From contig NZ_LAZS01000010.1 in NCBI RefSeq assembly GCF_002007205.1, positions 62,001 to 126,000 of the forward strand: 64,000 nt of DNA. The letters run 5' to 3'. Every line of letters begins with the position of its first letter. The first letter of the stretch is position 1. Source of the DNA: Ensifer adhaerens. Its GTDB lineage: Bacteria; Pseudomonadota; Alphaproteobacteria; Rhizobiales; Rhizobiaceae. Below are positions 1-9,552 of this stretch, one piece after another. The notes beneath the pieces were generated by a model. It worked only from the letters and a program-made list of their open reading frames with translations, did no database searches and was not told where the DNA came from. Made by a program: the position numbers and the translations under genes.

Positions 1-782
1 TGACGCCTGATCAGGGGTCGGTGACCTTCGACAATGGCGAGGGGCCGGTCGATGTGCTGAAGGTGCAGGGCGACGACCTGAAGACCATGCGATCCAAGAT
101 CCAGATGGTCTTCCAGGATCCGGTCTCCTCGCTCTCGCCGCGTATGACCGTCAAGAACATCCTCAGCGAACCGCTCGAGATCCACGGGCGCGGAACGGGA
201 AAATCGCGCGAAGAAACGGTGCGTTCGCTGCTGCAGGCCGTCGGCCTCGATCAACGCTTCATCAACCGTTATCCGCACAGCTTCTCCGGTGGCCAACGCC
301 AACGCATCGGCATCGCCCGGGCTCTCGCGCTGGTGCCCGAACTGCTGATCTGCGACGAGCCGGTTTCCGCACTCGACGTCTCCGTCCAGGCGCAAATCCT
401 CAACCTTCTGAAGGACCTGCAGAAGGAACTGGGTCTGACCTGCCTGTTCATCTCGCACAATCTCGCGGTTGTCGACTACATGGCGGACCGCATCGCCGTG
501 ATGTGCGCCGGCCGCATCGTCGAGCTCGCGCCGCGCGAGGTGCTGATGCGTAAACCGGTGCATCCCTATACCAAGTCGCTGCTGGCGGCGGTTCCCTATC
601 CGGATCTCGACCGGCCGCTCGATTTCGACCGGCTGAAGGATAGCGAAGGATCGGATATGCGGCGCTGGGGACCGCAGTTCCGGGACGACGATGCTGGCGA
701 CGCGCTGACCCCCGCGGACCTCGGTGGCGACCACTTCGTTCTGGCGCGCCGATCCGTGGATGCAAGGGAGTTACGGCCATGA
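1..782 (+). CDS. Oligopeptide-type ABC transporter ATP-binding protein (5' partial)
   Basis: This is the C-terminal part of an ATPase that would energise uptake of a peptide-like solute by the genes that follow. The frame is open to the left window edge, so the start and the Walker A loop lie outside. Visible motifs are a Q-loop (VFQDPVSSLSPRMTV), the signature SFSGGQRQRIGIARAL, Walker B LLICDEPVSALDV and the H-loop LFISHNLAVV. The HPYTKSLLAAVP segment near the C-terminus is typical of the oligopeptide/dipeptide (Opp/Dpp) ATPase subfamily. The stop overlaps the next ATG by four bases (ATGA), so it is co-translated with the binding protein. The family assignment is firm; the substrate is not known. 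Confidence 0.93.
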   Translation, partial: TPDQGSVTFDNGEGPVDVLKVQGDDLKTMRSKIQMVFQDPVSSLSPRMTVKNILSEPLEIHGRGTGKSREETVRSLLQAVGLDQRFINRYPHSFSGGQRQRIGIARALALVPELLICDEPVSALDVSVQAQILNLLKDLQKELGLTCLFISHNLAVVDYMADRIAVMCAGRIVELAPREVLMRKPVHPYTKSLLAAVPYPDLDRPLDFDRLKDSEGSDMRRWGPQFRDDDAGDALTPADLGGDHFVLARRSVDARELRP

Positions 783-2680
783 TCACCCGCCGAACTGTAC
801 TGGCATTGCTTGCGACCGTGGCTCTGCCGACGCGGCTCTTCGCCGCTCCCAGCGAGCCAGCGTTCCTTGAGAAGCTGATTGCCGACGGCAAGCTGCCGCC
901 GCTTGCCGAGCGCTTGCCCAAGACGCCACGTGTCATCAACGTCGCGGCCATGGGGCGCCAGCCCGGCAAGTACGGCGGCGAGGTGCGCATGCTCATCGGC
1001 AGCGCCAAGGACATTCGCCTGATGACGATCTACGGCTATGCCCGTCTGGTCGGTTTCGACGAAACGCTGAAGATCGAAGCGGATGTCCTCGAAAGCTTCG
1101 AGGGTGTCGAGGATCGCATCTTCACCTTCCATATCCGCGAAGGTCACAAATGGTCCGACGGCACGCCGCTGACGTCGGAGGATTTCCGCTATTGCTGGGA
1201 CGACGTGCTCAACAACGAGAAGCTGAGCCCGGCCGGACTGCCGACGGCGCTGGTCATGGATGGTGAGCCCGCCAAGTTCGAAATCATCGACGAGCGCACG
1301 GTTCGCTATTCCTGGTCGACGCCCAATCCGGACTTCCTGCAGAAGCTTGCCGGCCCCCAGCCGCTGGTGGTGGTGGTGCCGTCGGCCTACCTCAAGCAGT
1401 TCCACGAGAAGTATCAGGAGGAGGACAAGCTCAAGGCCCTGATGAAGGAGGAGCGGGTCAAGAAATGGAGCCAGCTGCATATGCGCATGGCTCGTTCCTA
1501 CCGTCCGGAGAACCCGGACCTGCCGACGCTTGATCCCTGGCGCAACACGACGCCGCTTCCAGCCGAACAATTCGTCTTCGAACGCAATCCCTATTATCAT
1601 CGTGTCGACGAGAACGGCCTGCAGCTACCTTATATCGACAAATTCGTGCTCAGCGTCAGCTCGTCGGCATTGATCCCGGCCAAGACCGGCACCGGCGAAA
1701 GCGACCTGCAGGCGACCGGTATCGACTTCGTCGACTATACCTTCCTCAAGGATTCCGAGAAACGCTATCCGGCGAAGGTGCTGCTGTGGAAGAAGACGCA
1801 AGGCTCGCGCCTGGCGCTCCTTCCCAACCTCAACTGCTCGGATGCGGTCTGGCGGCCGCTATTGCAGGATGTGCGCGTTCGCCGCGCCCTGTCGCTTGCC
1901 ATCGATCGCACCGAAATCAACAAGGCGGTGTTCTACGGGTTGACGAAAGAGAGCGCCGACACGGTCCTGCCCGAGAGCCCGCTCTTCCGACCCGAGTTCG
2001 CCAACGCCTGGGTCGCCCATGATCCGGCGCAGGCCAATGCGCTGCTCGACGAAGCGGGTCTCACCAAGAAGGGCAGCGACGGCATCCGTATTCTCTCCGA
2101 CGGCCGCGCGGCGCAGATCGTCGTGGAAACGGCCGGGGAAAGCACGCTCGAGACGGACGTGCTGCAACTCATCACCGACTACTGGCAGAAGATCGGGATA
2201 TCGCTCTTCATCCGCACCTCGCAGCGCGACACGTTCCGCAGCCGCGCCGTCGGCGGCGAGATCATCATGTCGATGTGGTTCGGCATAGACAACGGCGTGC
2301 CTACGGCGAGCATGAACCCCGGGCAGCTCGCGCCGACCGCGGACGACCAGCTGCAATGGCCGGTCTGGGGGCTGAACTACCTTTCCCACGGCGAAATGGG
2401 CCAGGCTCCGGACCTTCCGGCAGCTGTCGAACTGACGGAACTGCTGCAGCGCTGGCGCCATTCGTCCGAGGACGCGGAGCGAACGGAGATATGGGGCCGG
2501 ATGCTCTCGATCTACACCGACCAGGTCTTCTCGATCGGCATCGTCAACGCTTCGCTCCAGCCGATCCTCGTGGCGAACAAGCTGAAGAACGTGCCTGACA
2601 CGGCGCTCTACGGCTTCGACCCCACGTGTTATTTCGGTGTCTACAAACCCGACACCTTCTGGATCGAACAGGAAGGCTGA
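779..2680 (+). CDS. Extracellular solute-binding protein, oligopeptide ABC transporter (SBP_bac_5)
   Basis: Periplasmic substrate-capture component of the importer encoded by the flanking genes; 633 residues, slightly long for the family. An N-terminal signal peptide (MITRRTVLALLATVALPTRLFA, shown here in two parts: charged RR at residues 4-5, then a hydrophobic core to about residue 20) is followed by family-5 binding-protein sequence. This includes the domain-I stretch FTFHIREGHKWSDGTPLT and a later RVRRALSLAIDRTEINKA. The ATG overlaps the stop of the ATPase gene. The ligand could be a peptide, an opine or a sugar-linked compound, and nothing in the sequence decides this. The nearby glycosyltransferases may be coincidental neighbours. 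Confidence 0.9.
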   Translation: MITRRTVLALLATVALPTRLFAAPSEPAFLEKLIADGKLPPLAERLPKTPRVINVAAMGRQPGKYGGEVRMLIGSAKDIRLMTIYGYARLVGFDETLKIEADVLESFEGVEDRIFTFHIREGHKWSDGTPLTSEDFRYCWDDVLNNEKLSPAGLPTALVMDGEPAKFEIIDERTVRYSWSTPNPDFLQKLAGPQPLVVVVPSAYLKQFHEKYQEEDKLKALMKEERVKKWSQLHMRMARSYRPENPDLPTLDPWRNTTPLPAEQFVFERNPYYHRVDENGLQLPYIDKFVLSVSSSALIPAKTGTGESDLQATGIDFVDYTFLKDSEKRYPAKVLLWKKTQGSRLALLPNLNCSDAVWRPLLQDVRVRRALSLAIDRTEINKAVFYGLTKESADTVLPESPLFRPEFANAWVAHDPAQANALLDEAGLTKKGSDGIRILSDGRAAQIVVETAGESTLETDVLQLITDYWQKIGISLFIRTSQRDTFRSRAVGGEIIMSMWFGIDNGVPTASMNPGQLAPTADDQLQWPVWGLNYLSHGEMGQAPDLPAAVELTELLQRWRHSSEDAERTEIWGRMLSIYTDQVFSIGIVNASLQPILVANKLKNVPDTALYGFDPTCYFGVYKPDTFWIEQEG

Positions 2681-2681
2681 C

Positions 2682-3680
2682 ATGCTGCGATATATTCTCT
2701 GGCGTATCGCGGCGATGGCTCCGACCCTCCTCATCATTTCCGCTCTTGTCTTCACCATCATCGAGCTGCCGCCGGGCGACTACTTCGAGAGCTATGTCGC
2801 CGAGATCAAGGCGCAGGGCGAAGGCGTCGACATGGAGCAGATCGAGGCGCTCCGGAAGGAGTACGGCTTCGACCAGCCGCCGGTCCTGCGATATGTCTAT
2901 TGGCTCGGCGGCATGCTGCAGGGCGATTTCGGCTATTCCTTCGAGTACGAGCTTCCGGTGAGCGCCGTCGTCGGCGACCGCCTGTGGCTGACGATCCTCG
3001 TCTCCTTCGTCACCATCATCTTCACCTGGCTGATCGCCTTTCCGATCGGCATCTACTCGGCGACCCATCAATATAGCTGGGGAGACTACGGCCTCTCGCT
3101 GATGGGCCTGATCGGCATCGCCATCCCCAACTTCATGCTGGCGCTGATCCTGATGTATTTCGCCAATATCTGGTTCGGGATCTCGATCGGCCACCTGATG
3201 GACCAGAAGTATCTGGCCGAGCCGATGAGCTGGGAGAAAGCGAAGTCGATCCTCGAACACATCTGGATACCGGTCATCATCGTCGGGGCGGCGGGAACCG
3301 CCGGCATGATCCGGCGCCTGCGCGCCAACCTGCTCGACGAGTTGCAGAAGCAGTATGTGGTGACGGCGCGCGCCAAGGGGCTGTCGCCGATGCGCACACT
3401 GGTGAAGTATCCGCTGCGCATGGCGCTTAACTTCTTCATCTCGGATATCGGGTCGATCCTGCCGGCGATCATTTCCGGCGCTGAAATCACAGCGATCGTG
3501 CTGTCGCTCGAGACGACCGGCCCGATGTTGATCAAGGCGTTGCAGAGCCAGGACATGTATCTTGCCGGGTCCTTCCTGATGTTCCTGGCCTTCCTGACGG
3601 TGATCGGCGTGCTGATCTCCGACATAGCGCTCGCCATCCTCGATCCCCGAATTCGGCTGCAAGGCAGGAGCACCAAGTGA
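2682..3680 (+). CDS. Oligopeptide ABC transporter permease (DppB/OppB-like)
   Basis: Inner-membrane permease, 332 residues with about six membrane segments. The start MLRYILWRIAAMAPTLLII is the classic DppB-type beginning, one base after the preceding stop, which is why I prefer the ATG at 2682 over the upstream in-frame ATG at 2637 inside the binding-protein gene. The coupling (EAA-like) loop is visible as YVVTARAKGLSPMRTLVKYP near residue 230. It has a longer periplasmic stretch after TM1 than the E. coli proteins. Its stop overlaps the next start (GTGA). It should pair with the following permease to form the channel. Confidence 0.9.
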   Translation: MLRYILWRIAAMAPTLLIISALVFTIIELPPGDYFESYVAEIKAQGEGVDMEQIEALRKEYGFDQPPVLRYVYWLGGMLQGDFGYSFEYELPVSAVVGDRLWLTILVSFVTIIFTWLIAFPIGIYSATHQYSWGDYGLSLMGLIGIAIPNFMLALILMYFANIWFGISIGHLMDQKYLAEPMSWEKAKSILEHIWIPVIIVGAAGTAGMIRRLRANLLDELQKQYVVTARAKGLSPMRTLVKYPLRMALNFFISDIGSILPAIISGAEITAIVLSLETTGPMLIKALQSQDMYLAGSFLMFLAFLTVIGVLISDIALAILDPRIRLQGRSTK

Positions 3681-4852
3681 CGTCATTTCTTCCGGCGCCC
3701 GGCGAGCCTATGCCACATTACGTATCGACCGCCCCGTTCGACCCCTATTCCGTCGAGGCGATGACGGACGAGCAGGTGCGTGTCAATCAGGCGTCCCAGT
3801 TGCGGCTGATGTGGTGGAAGTTCCGCCGCCACCGGCTCGCGCTTGCTTCCGGCATTTTTCTTGCCGCGCTCTACCTGATGATCGTCGTCTGCGAGTTTCT
3901 GGCGCCTTACAACCTGCATACGCGCAACATGGACTATATCTACGCTCCGCCGCAGGCGGTGCACCTCTTCCATGAGGGCACGTTCGTCGGACCCTTCGTC
4001 TACGGCCGCACGATGACGCTGGATATGGAAACGCTGAAGCGCAACTACGCCGACGATACCAAGGACGTGCAGCGGCTTCGCTTCTTCTGCCGCGGCGACG
4101 GCTATCGTTTCTGGGGCCTGTTCGAGAGCAACGTGCATTTCGTCTGCCCCGCGGAAGGCGGTCAAGCCTTCTTTCTCGGAACGGATCGCCTCGGTCGCGA
4201 CGTGCTGTCGCGCATCATCTATGGCGCGCGGATTTCGCTGACGATCGGCCTGCTCGGCATCACCGTGAGCTTCGTGCTCGGTATCGTCATCGGCGGCCTC
4301 GCCGGCTATCACGGCGGCGTCTTCGACCTCGTCGTCCAGCGCGTGATCGAGGTGCTGCAGTCGATCCCGAGCATTCCGCTCTGGCTGTCGCTGGCGGCGA
4401 TCATGCCGGCGACCTGGAGTCCGATCTTCATCTATCTGGCGATCACGATCATCCTCGGCCTGCTCGATTGGACCGGGCTTGCCCGCGCCGTACGCTCGAA
4501 GCTGCTGGCGCTGCGCGAGGAGGACTATGTGCTTGCGGCCCAGCTGATGGGCGCAAGGAGCAGCCGCATCATCGGCCGGCATCTCGTCCCCGGTTTCATG
4601 TCGCACCTGATTGCCACCGCGACGATCTCGATTCCTGGCATGATCCTCGGCGAGACGGCGCTCAGCTTCCTCGGCCTCGGTCTCAGGCCACCCATCACCA
4701 GCTGGGGTATTCTGCTGACGGAGGCAAAAAGCGTCAGCGTCATTGCTTTCTATCCCTGGCTCCTATTTCCCACAATTCCGGTCATTCTTGTGATTTTGGC
4801 GTTCAACTTCTTGGGAGATGGCTTGCGTGACGCGGCCGATCCCTACAAATGA
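3677..4852 (+). CDS. Oligopeptide ABC transporter permease (DppC/YejE-like)
   Basis: Second permease of the importer, 391 residues. A GTG start overlaps the previous stop; an in-frame ATG at 3710 is an alternative. After the first membrane helix (residues about 55-75) there is an insert of roughly 100 residues with two Cys, predicted periplasmic. The usual FFLGTDRLGRDVLSRIIYGARIS signal (cited as LGTDRLGRDVLSRIIYGAR) and the coupling loop EEDYVLAAQLMGARSSRII follow. An extended region between TM1 and the LGTD motif is known in YejE-type members. The C-terminus FNFLGDGLRDAADPYK is standard for the family, so the gene looks intact. Confidence 0.9.
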   Translation: MTSFLPAPGEPMPHYVSTAPFDPYSVEAMTDEQVRVNQASQLRLMWWKFRRHRLALASGIFLAALYLMIVVCEFLAPYNLHTRNMDYIYAPPQAVHLFHEGTFVGPFVYGRTMTLDMETLKRNYADDTKDVQRLRFFCRGDGYRFWGLFESNVHFVCPAEGGQAFFLGTDRLGRDVLSRIIYGARISLTIGLLGITVSFVLGIVIGGLAGYHGGVFDLVVQRVIEVLQSIPSIPLWLSLAAIMPATWSPIFIYLAITIILGLLDWTGLARAVRSKLLALREEDYVLAAQLMGARSSRIIGRHLVPGFMSHLIATATISIPGMILGETALSFLGLGLRPPITSWGILLTEAKSVSVIAFYPWLLFPTIPVILVILAFNFLGDGLRDAADPYK

Positions 4853-4921
4853 AGCCCGGATTGACGCGGCCGTACTGCCAGCGTGAATGGTTCATCGTAC
4901 CCTGAGCGAAAGGTTTCTTGC

Positions 4922-6139
4922 ATGATGCGGCGTTTCGAAGATGCCCGGATCCTCATGTATAGCCATGACACGTTCGGGCTCGGACACCTGAGGCGTTGCC
5001 GTACGATCGCGCATTCGCTGGTGGAAGACTATCGCGGTTTGAACATCCTGATCATTTCCGGCGCGACGATCGCGGGTGCCTTCGACTACCGCGCGCGCGT
5101 GGATTTCGTGAAGATCCCGAGCGTCATCAAGCTGCACAATGGCGACTATACCTCGCTCGATCGCCACATCGAACTCGACGAGACTTTGAAGATGCGCCAG
5201 GCGATCATTCGCCATACGGCCGAGACGTTCAAGCCGGACATCTTCATCGTCGACAAGGAGCCGATGGGCTTGCGCGGCGAGGTCGAGGAGACGCTCACCT
5301 ACCTGAAAGCGCACGGCACGACGCTGGTCCTCGGCCTGCGCGAAGTCATGGATGCGCCGCATCTCCTGGAGGCGGAGTGGAAGCGGCGCGACACCATGCG
5401 CAAGATCGAGCAATATTACGATACGATCTGGGTCTACGGCCCGCCGGATTTCTACGACCCGCTCACCGAACTCGACGTGCCGCCAGCGGTAAGGGAACGG
5501 ATGAACTTCGTCGGCTTCCTGCAGCGCAGCGTCCCGCGCGAGGAATTGCCGGGACACAAGCCTGAGGGCGACTACATCCTCGTCACCACGGGTGGTGGCG
5601 GCGACGGCGCCGACCTCATCCACGACGTCATTCACGCCTATCAGGAAGACCCTGAGCTTACGCACAAGGCACTGATCGTGCTCGGCCCCTACATGCCGGT
5701 CAAGAAGCGGGAGAAGCTGATCCGCAAGGGCAGCAAGATCCCCTATATCAAGGTGATCGAGTTCGACAACCGCATGGAGGAACTCATCGCCGGCGCGAAA
5801 GGCGTCGTCGCGATGGGCGGTTACAACACCTATTGCGAAATTCTCTCCTTCGACAAGCCGGCGCTGATCGTACCGCGCATCCAGCCGCGCGAGGAGCAAT
5901 TGATCCGTGCCCGTCGTGCCGCCGAGCTGGGCTTGGTCGAGATGCTGCTGCCTAACGAGGCGGAGGATCCGCTGCGGCTGGCGGCAGCGCTGAAGGCGCT
6001 GCCCTATCGCGCTCCGCCGTCGAAAAGCAGCGCCAACGGCCTGCGGCTGGAAGGTCTCGTGCACATCTCCGAAATCGTCAGCAGATGGCTGCAACGGTCA
6101 TCCGCCGACCACCTGAACATCGTGAAGAAATCGAGCTGA
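4922..6139 (+). CDS. MurG-like (GT-B) glycosyltransferase
   Basis: Predicted cytoplasmic glycosyltransferase of the GT-B fold, 405 residues, resembling the predicted glycosyltransferases grouped with MurG (COG4671-like). The N-terminal motif DTFGLGHLRRCRTIAHSL matches the acceptor-side GxGHxxR loop. The C-terminal donor-side motif is VAMGGYNTYCEILSFDKPAL, followed by PREEQLIRARRAAELGL. I chose the ATG at 4922 because GAAAGG lies about 8 bases upstream; an in-frame GTG at 4883 lacks this. It is first in a three-glycosyltransferase block (gap of 4 bases to the next gene) and is paralogous to the third member at 7388. Donor and acceptor sugars are unknown. Confidence 0.85.
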   Translation: MMRRFEDARILMYSHDTFGLGHLRRCRTIAHSLVEDYRGLNILIISGATIAGAFDYRARVDFVKIPSVIKLHNGDYTSLDRHIELDETLKMRQAIIRHTAETFKPDIFIVDKEPMGLRGEVEETLTYLKAHGTTLVLGLREVMDAPHLLEAEWKRRDTMRKIEQYYDTIWVYGPPDFYDPLTELDVPPAVRERMNFVGFLQRSVPREELPGHKPEGDYILVTTGGGGDGADLIHDVIHAYQEDPELTHKALIVLGPYMPVKKREKLIRKGSKIPYIKVIEFDNRMEELIAGAKGVVAMGGYNTYCEILSFDKPALIVPRIQPREEQLIRARRAAELGLVEMLLPNEAEDPLRLAAALKALPYRAPPSKSSANGLRLEGLVHISEIVSRWLQRSSADHLNIVKKSS

Positions 6140-6143
6140 AGCA

Positions 6144-7388
6144 TTGCCGACAGACCGCAAGATTGCAGTCGTGCTGAAGGGCTACCCGCGTCTTTCGGAA
6201 ACATTCATCGCCCAGGAACTGCTTGGCCTCGAGCGGGCCGGGATCGAGTTGGTCCTGATCTCGCTCCGGCGTCCGACGGACGGCAAGCGCCACCCGGTCC
6301 ATGACGAAATCCGCGCCGACGTCCACTACCTGCCGGAATATCTGCACGAGGAGCCCCTAAGGGTCTTGCGCGGCCTCGTGCGCTGCCTGCCGAAGCCTGG
6401 CATCTGGCGCGCCCTTGGCCTGTTTTTCAAGGACCTGCCCCGCGATTTCAGCCGCAACCGCTTTCGCCGGCTCGGCCAAGCACTGGTGCTTGCCGCCGAA
6501 TGGCCAGGTGAGCCGGGCTGGCTGCATGCGCACTTCATCCATACCCCTGCCTCGGTGACGGCCTATGCCAGCGTGATCGCCGGCACGCCGTGGACATGTT
6601 CGGCGCATGCGAAGGACATCTGGACCTCACCCGACTGGGAGCTTTCCGAAAAGCTCGGCCTGGCGCGCTGGACCGTGACCTGCACGCGCATGGGGTACGA
6701 ACATCTCCGCAGCCTCGCGAGCGACAAGAAGAGGGTCCATCTGAGCTATCACGGCCTCGACCTTGATCGTTTCCCGCGTTTCGACGGCGCGCATTCCGAT
6801 CGAACGGGTTTCGATCCCGCCGATCCCGTCCGCATCGTCAGCGTCGGCCGTGCCGTTGGAAAAAAGGGCTATGACGTGCTGCTGAAGGCGCTCGCCCAGC
6901 TTCCGGCGGAGCTTCATTGGCGGTTCGAACATATCGGCGCGGGCGAACTGACGGGGCAGTTGAAGACCCTCGCAAAGGAGCTCGGCATCTCGGACCGCGT
7001 CGTCTGGAAGGGTGCGCTCGACCAGACCGATGTGCTTGCGCACTATCGGGCAAGCGACATTTTCGCGCTCGCCTGCCGGATCACCGCGGACGGCGACCGG
7101 GATGGGCTGCCGAACGTGCTCGTGGAAGCATCGAGCCAGCGACTGGCCTGTGTTTCGACCGCCATATCCGGCGTTCCGGAACTTCTCGAAGATGGCGAAA
7201 ACGGCCGTGTCGTTCCGTCGGAGGATTCGCAGGCGCTTGCGGTCGCGCTCGAGGAGCTGATCCGCAATCCGACGCTTCGCCACCGGTTCGGCGACGCTGC
7301 CGAGCGCAAGGTTCGCGGGCAGTTCGACCACCACACCAGCATCGAACAACTCGCCGGCCTGTTTGCCAGCGAATGGAGAGCTGCCTGA
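6144..7388 (+). CDS. Glycosyltransferase family 4
   Basis: Retaining GT-B glycosyltransferase of 414 residues, probably acting on a lipid-linked sugar at the inner membrane. It starts with TTG four bases after the previous stop; the N-terminal KIAVVLKGYPRLSETFIAQE is the conserved beginning of exopolysaccharide GT4 enzymes. The C-terminal half carries VGRAVGKKGYDVLLKAL and the donor-binding region GDRDGLPNVLVEASSQRLAC, where the second Glu of the E-x7-E motif is not obvious. Its stop overlaps the start of the next glycosyltransferase (TGATG), so the three genes are almost certainly translated together. Confidence 0.88.
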   Translation: MPTDRKIAVVLKGYPRLSETFIAQELLGLERAGIELVLISLRRPTDGKRHPVHDEIRADVHYLPEYLHEEPLRVLRGLVRCLPKPGIWRALGLFFKDLPRDFSRNRFRRLGQALVLAAEWPGEPGWLHAHFIHTPASVTAYASVIAGTPWTCSAHAKDIWTSPDWELSEKLGLARWTVTCTRMGYEHLRSLASDKKRVHLSYHGLDLDRFPRFDGAHSDRTGFDPADPVRIVSVGRAVGKKGYDVLLKALAQLPAELHWRFEHIGAGELTGQLKTLAKELGISDRVVWKGALDQTDVLAHYRASDIFALACRITADGDRDGLPNVLVEASSQRLACVSTAISGVPELLEDGENGRVVPSEDSQALAVALEELIRNPTLRHRFGDAAERKVRGQFDHHTSIEQLAGLFASEWRAA

Positions 7389-8524
7389 TGGGTGCACGTC
7401 GCGTCTTCTTCTACGTACAGCACCTGCTCGGCATCGGCCATCTGGCGCGGGCAAGCCGGATCGCGAGCGCATTGGCGGCCGGGGGCTACGAAGTGACCGT
7501 CGTTACGGGCGGCAGCCCGGTGCCGGGTTTTCCGGGAAGTGACGTGAAGCATGTCGCCCTGCCGCCGGTGCTCGCCGGCGACAAGGGGTTTACCGGTCTT
7601 GCCGATGGCGAGGGAAACCCGGTGAGCGAGGATTTCAAGCAAAAGCGCCGGGATCTCCTGATCGAGGCGTTCCTCGCCTGCAATCCTGATATCGTCATCT
7701 TCGAAGCCTTTCCCTTTGGCCGCCGCCAGATGCGTTTCGAGCTGATGCCGCTGCTGGAGGTGATCGAGAAGCAGGATCCGCGGCCTCTCGTTGCCGCATC
7801 GCTGCGCGATATCCTGCAGGAGCGGACGAAGCCTGGGCGCGCCGAGGAAACCCTCGACGTGGTCAGGGCGCATTTCGACCTCGTGCTCGTGCACGGCGAT
7901 CCTGCCTTCGCGCGGCTGGAGGAGACCTATCCCTATTCGGCGGAGATCAAGGACAAGATCGTCTATACCGGTCTTGTGGCCGGCAATGCGCCGGAGCCAC
8001 CGGCCGAAAGGTTCGACGTGCTCGTCTCGGCCGGCGGCGGGGCGGTTGGCAAGGAACTGATCGGCGCTGCGTTGCAGGCAGCCGGGCTGCTGGCGAGCGA
8101 CCTCAAATGGTGCCTGATAACCGGGCCGAACCTGCCGCAGAACGACTATGACGCCTTTGCGGCCGCAGCGCCCGCAAACGTGCACCTGTTCCGTTTCCGC
8201 AAGGATTTCGCGAGTCTGCTTTCGGGTACACGGCTCTCCGTTTCCCAGGCCGGCTACAACACCGTCTGCGACATCTTCCGTGCCGGCTGTGCGTCGCTGC
8301 TCATCCCCTTCGTCGCCGGCGGCGAGACCGAGCAGTCGACCCGCGCGGCACGGCTTGAAAAGCTCGGCCTTGCCGGGGTTCTGCCTGAGGCGGAGGTAAC
8401 ACCCGAGCGCTTGGCGCGGGATATCGAGGCGATGCTTGAGCGGCCGAGGCCGGACATTCCGCCGCTCGATCTCGACGGCGCGACAAAGACGGCCGAAATC
8501 CTCGATCGCCACGCGCGCGCTTGA
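7388..8524 (+). CDS. MurG-like (GT-B) glycosyltransferase, paralogue of the gene at 4922
   Basis: Predicted GT-B glycosyltransferase of 378 residues. The start is fixed by the TGATG overlap with the preceding gene and by FFYVQHLLGIGHLARASRIA, the GxGHxxR acceptor loop. The donor half has DVLVSAGGGAVGKELIGAAL and VSQAGYNTVCDIFRAGCASL, closely parallel to GGYNTYCEILSF in the gene at 4922. It ends the + strand block and converges on the methyltransferase gene at 8574. Substrate unknown; role in polysaccharide or glycolipid assembly is inferred from the neighbours. Confidence 0.85.
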   Translation: MGARRVFFYVQHLLGIGHLARASRIASALAAGGYEVTVVTGGSPVPGFPGSDVKHVALPPVLAGDKGFTGLADGEGNPVSEDFKQKRRDLLIEAFLACNPDIVIFEAFPFGRRQMRFELMPLLEVIEKQDPRPLVAASLRDILQERTKPGRAEETLDVVRAHFDLVLVHGDPAFARLEETYPYSAEIKDKIVYTGLVAGNAPEPPAERFDVLVSAGGGAVGKELIGAALQAAGLLASDLKWCLITGPNLPQNDYDAFAAAAPANVHLFRFRKDFASLLSGTRLSVSQAGYNTVCDIFRAGCASLLIPFVAGGETEQSTRAARLEKLGLAGVLPEAEVTPERLARDIEAMLERPRPDIPPLDLDGATKTAEILDRHARA

Positions 8525-8551
8525 CGCTGCGCCAGGAGCGGCGGGGAGGGG

Positions 8552-8570
8552 AGCCCCGATCAATGGGGCT
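8552..8570. terminator. Small inverted repeat between convergent genes
   Basis: AGCCCC, a seven-base loop and GGGGCT sit in the 49-base gap between two convergent genes. There is no clear T-run on either side, so a terminator role is only suggested by position. Confidence 0.3.
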
Positions 8571-8573
8571 TGA

Positions 8574-9248
8574 TCAGATCGTGCCGATCAGCATGAAACG
8601 GGTGTATTTTTTGGTCGGCAGCGCACCGGCGAATTCGACCGTCGTCAGTGCCGCCTGCTTGGCGAATTCCTCGACCGAGGCGACGCAGTTGATATGGGTT
8701 GGCTCACTGAAATAGTCGTTGGACTGCAGCAGCACCCGCGTGCCGGCCGGAATGCGATCGAGCCACGCTTTGAGGTCTGCGATATGCTCGCAGCTCGTGT
8801 TGATCACCAGGTCCGCCGCCAGCGCTGCGTAGTCGATTGCATACATGTCGGCGGTCACGGCACGAAACTTTTCCGGGAAGGCGGCGTTCAGCGTCCGGGC
8901 CACGGCCTCGACATCCGGGTCGATGTCGAAGCTGTCGACGGCCGCCACGTCGAAGCGCCGGTCTTCCAGCAGCATGGCGCCGAGAATGCCGTACCAGCCG
9001 CCGAGGATCGCGATCCTGGCATAGGAGGGGCCGGTGACCTCAAAGAGCGTATCGCGCGCCCAGACCTTGCAGGCGACCTGCTTGTGGTTGAACGCATTGG
9101 CGATTTGGGCGTCGGGATGCTTGGCAATCACCCGGCCAATCCCTTCGATCAGCGGACTGCGCGTGTAGGCGGCGATGCCACGCGTCAGATCAAAGGCATG
9201 CTCGTACCAATCGCTGGTTTGGCAGGGGGGATGGCTGGTGTGTTTCAT
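8574..9248 (-). CDS. Class I SAM-dependent methyltransferase-like protein
   Basis: Protein of 224 residues with a Rossmann-type SAM-binding pattern: motif I appears as IAILGGWYGILGAMLLE near residue 75 and an acidic motif II as VAAVDSFDIDPDVEAVA. Motif IV may be ADLVINTSCEHI. The start at 9248 (MKHTSHPP) is preferred to an upstream in-frame start because the extra 20 residues are low-complexity and no ribosome site precedes them; the site at 9248 is itself weak. It is transcribed away from the ABC-like gene at 9553, across a 304-base gap. Target unknown; a sugar or small-metabolite substrate is possible. Confidence 0.7.
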   Translation of the reverse strand: MKHTSHPPCQTSDWYEHAFDLTRGIAAYTRSPLIEGIGRVIAKHPDAQIANAFNHKQVACKVWARDTLFEVTGPSYARIAILGGWYGILGAMLLEDRRFDVAAVDSFDIDPDVEAVARTLNAAFPEKFRAVTADMYAIDYAALAADLVINTSCEHIADLKAWLDRIPAGTRVLLQSNDYFSEPTHINCVASVEEFAKQAALTTVEFAGALPTKKYTRFMLIGTI

Positions 9249-9552
9249 GCCGTCGTTGTAAGCTGCGCATCGAGCGAGTGCAATAACGGCGTGTGCTTTC
9301 AAGAGCATCGGCCTCTGCCGGTTGACGATAGGGCCGCCTGTTGGAAACCGCGTCCATTGCAGATTTCCCTCGCACCTGCATAATCGATCAACCGGATTCG
9401 GCGCCGGGCGGAATATGCAGGCGTCCCTCCACGATCGCGGGCCATAGGGCAGCCATCCGGAGGCGTCGCCGAAGAGTGATGCGTGCTGGGGACATATGGC
9501 AACCCAGCCCGCCAGCAGCAGTCGTGTTCAATAGGGTCCTATCGCCAGTAAC
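9249..9552. other. Divergent intergenic region
   Basis: 304 bases between the start of the methyltransferase (minus) and the start of the ABC-like gene (plus). It must hold promoters for both. I see a short near-palindrome ATAGGGTCCTAT just upstream of the ABC gene (about 9530-9541) and no convincing small gene or strong ribosome site. Confidence 0.4.
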
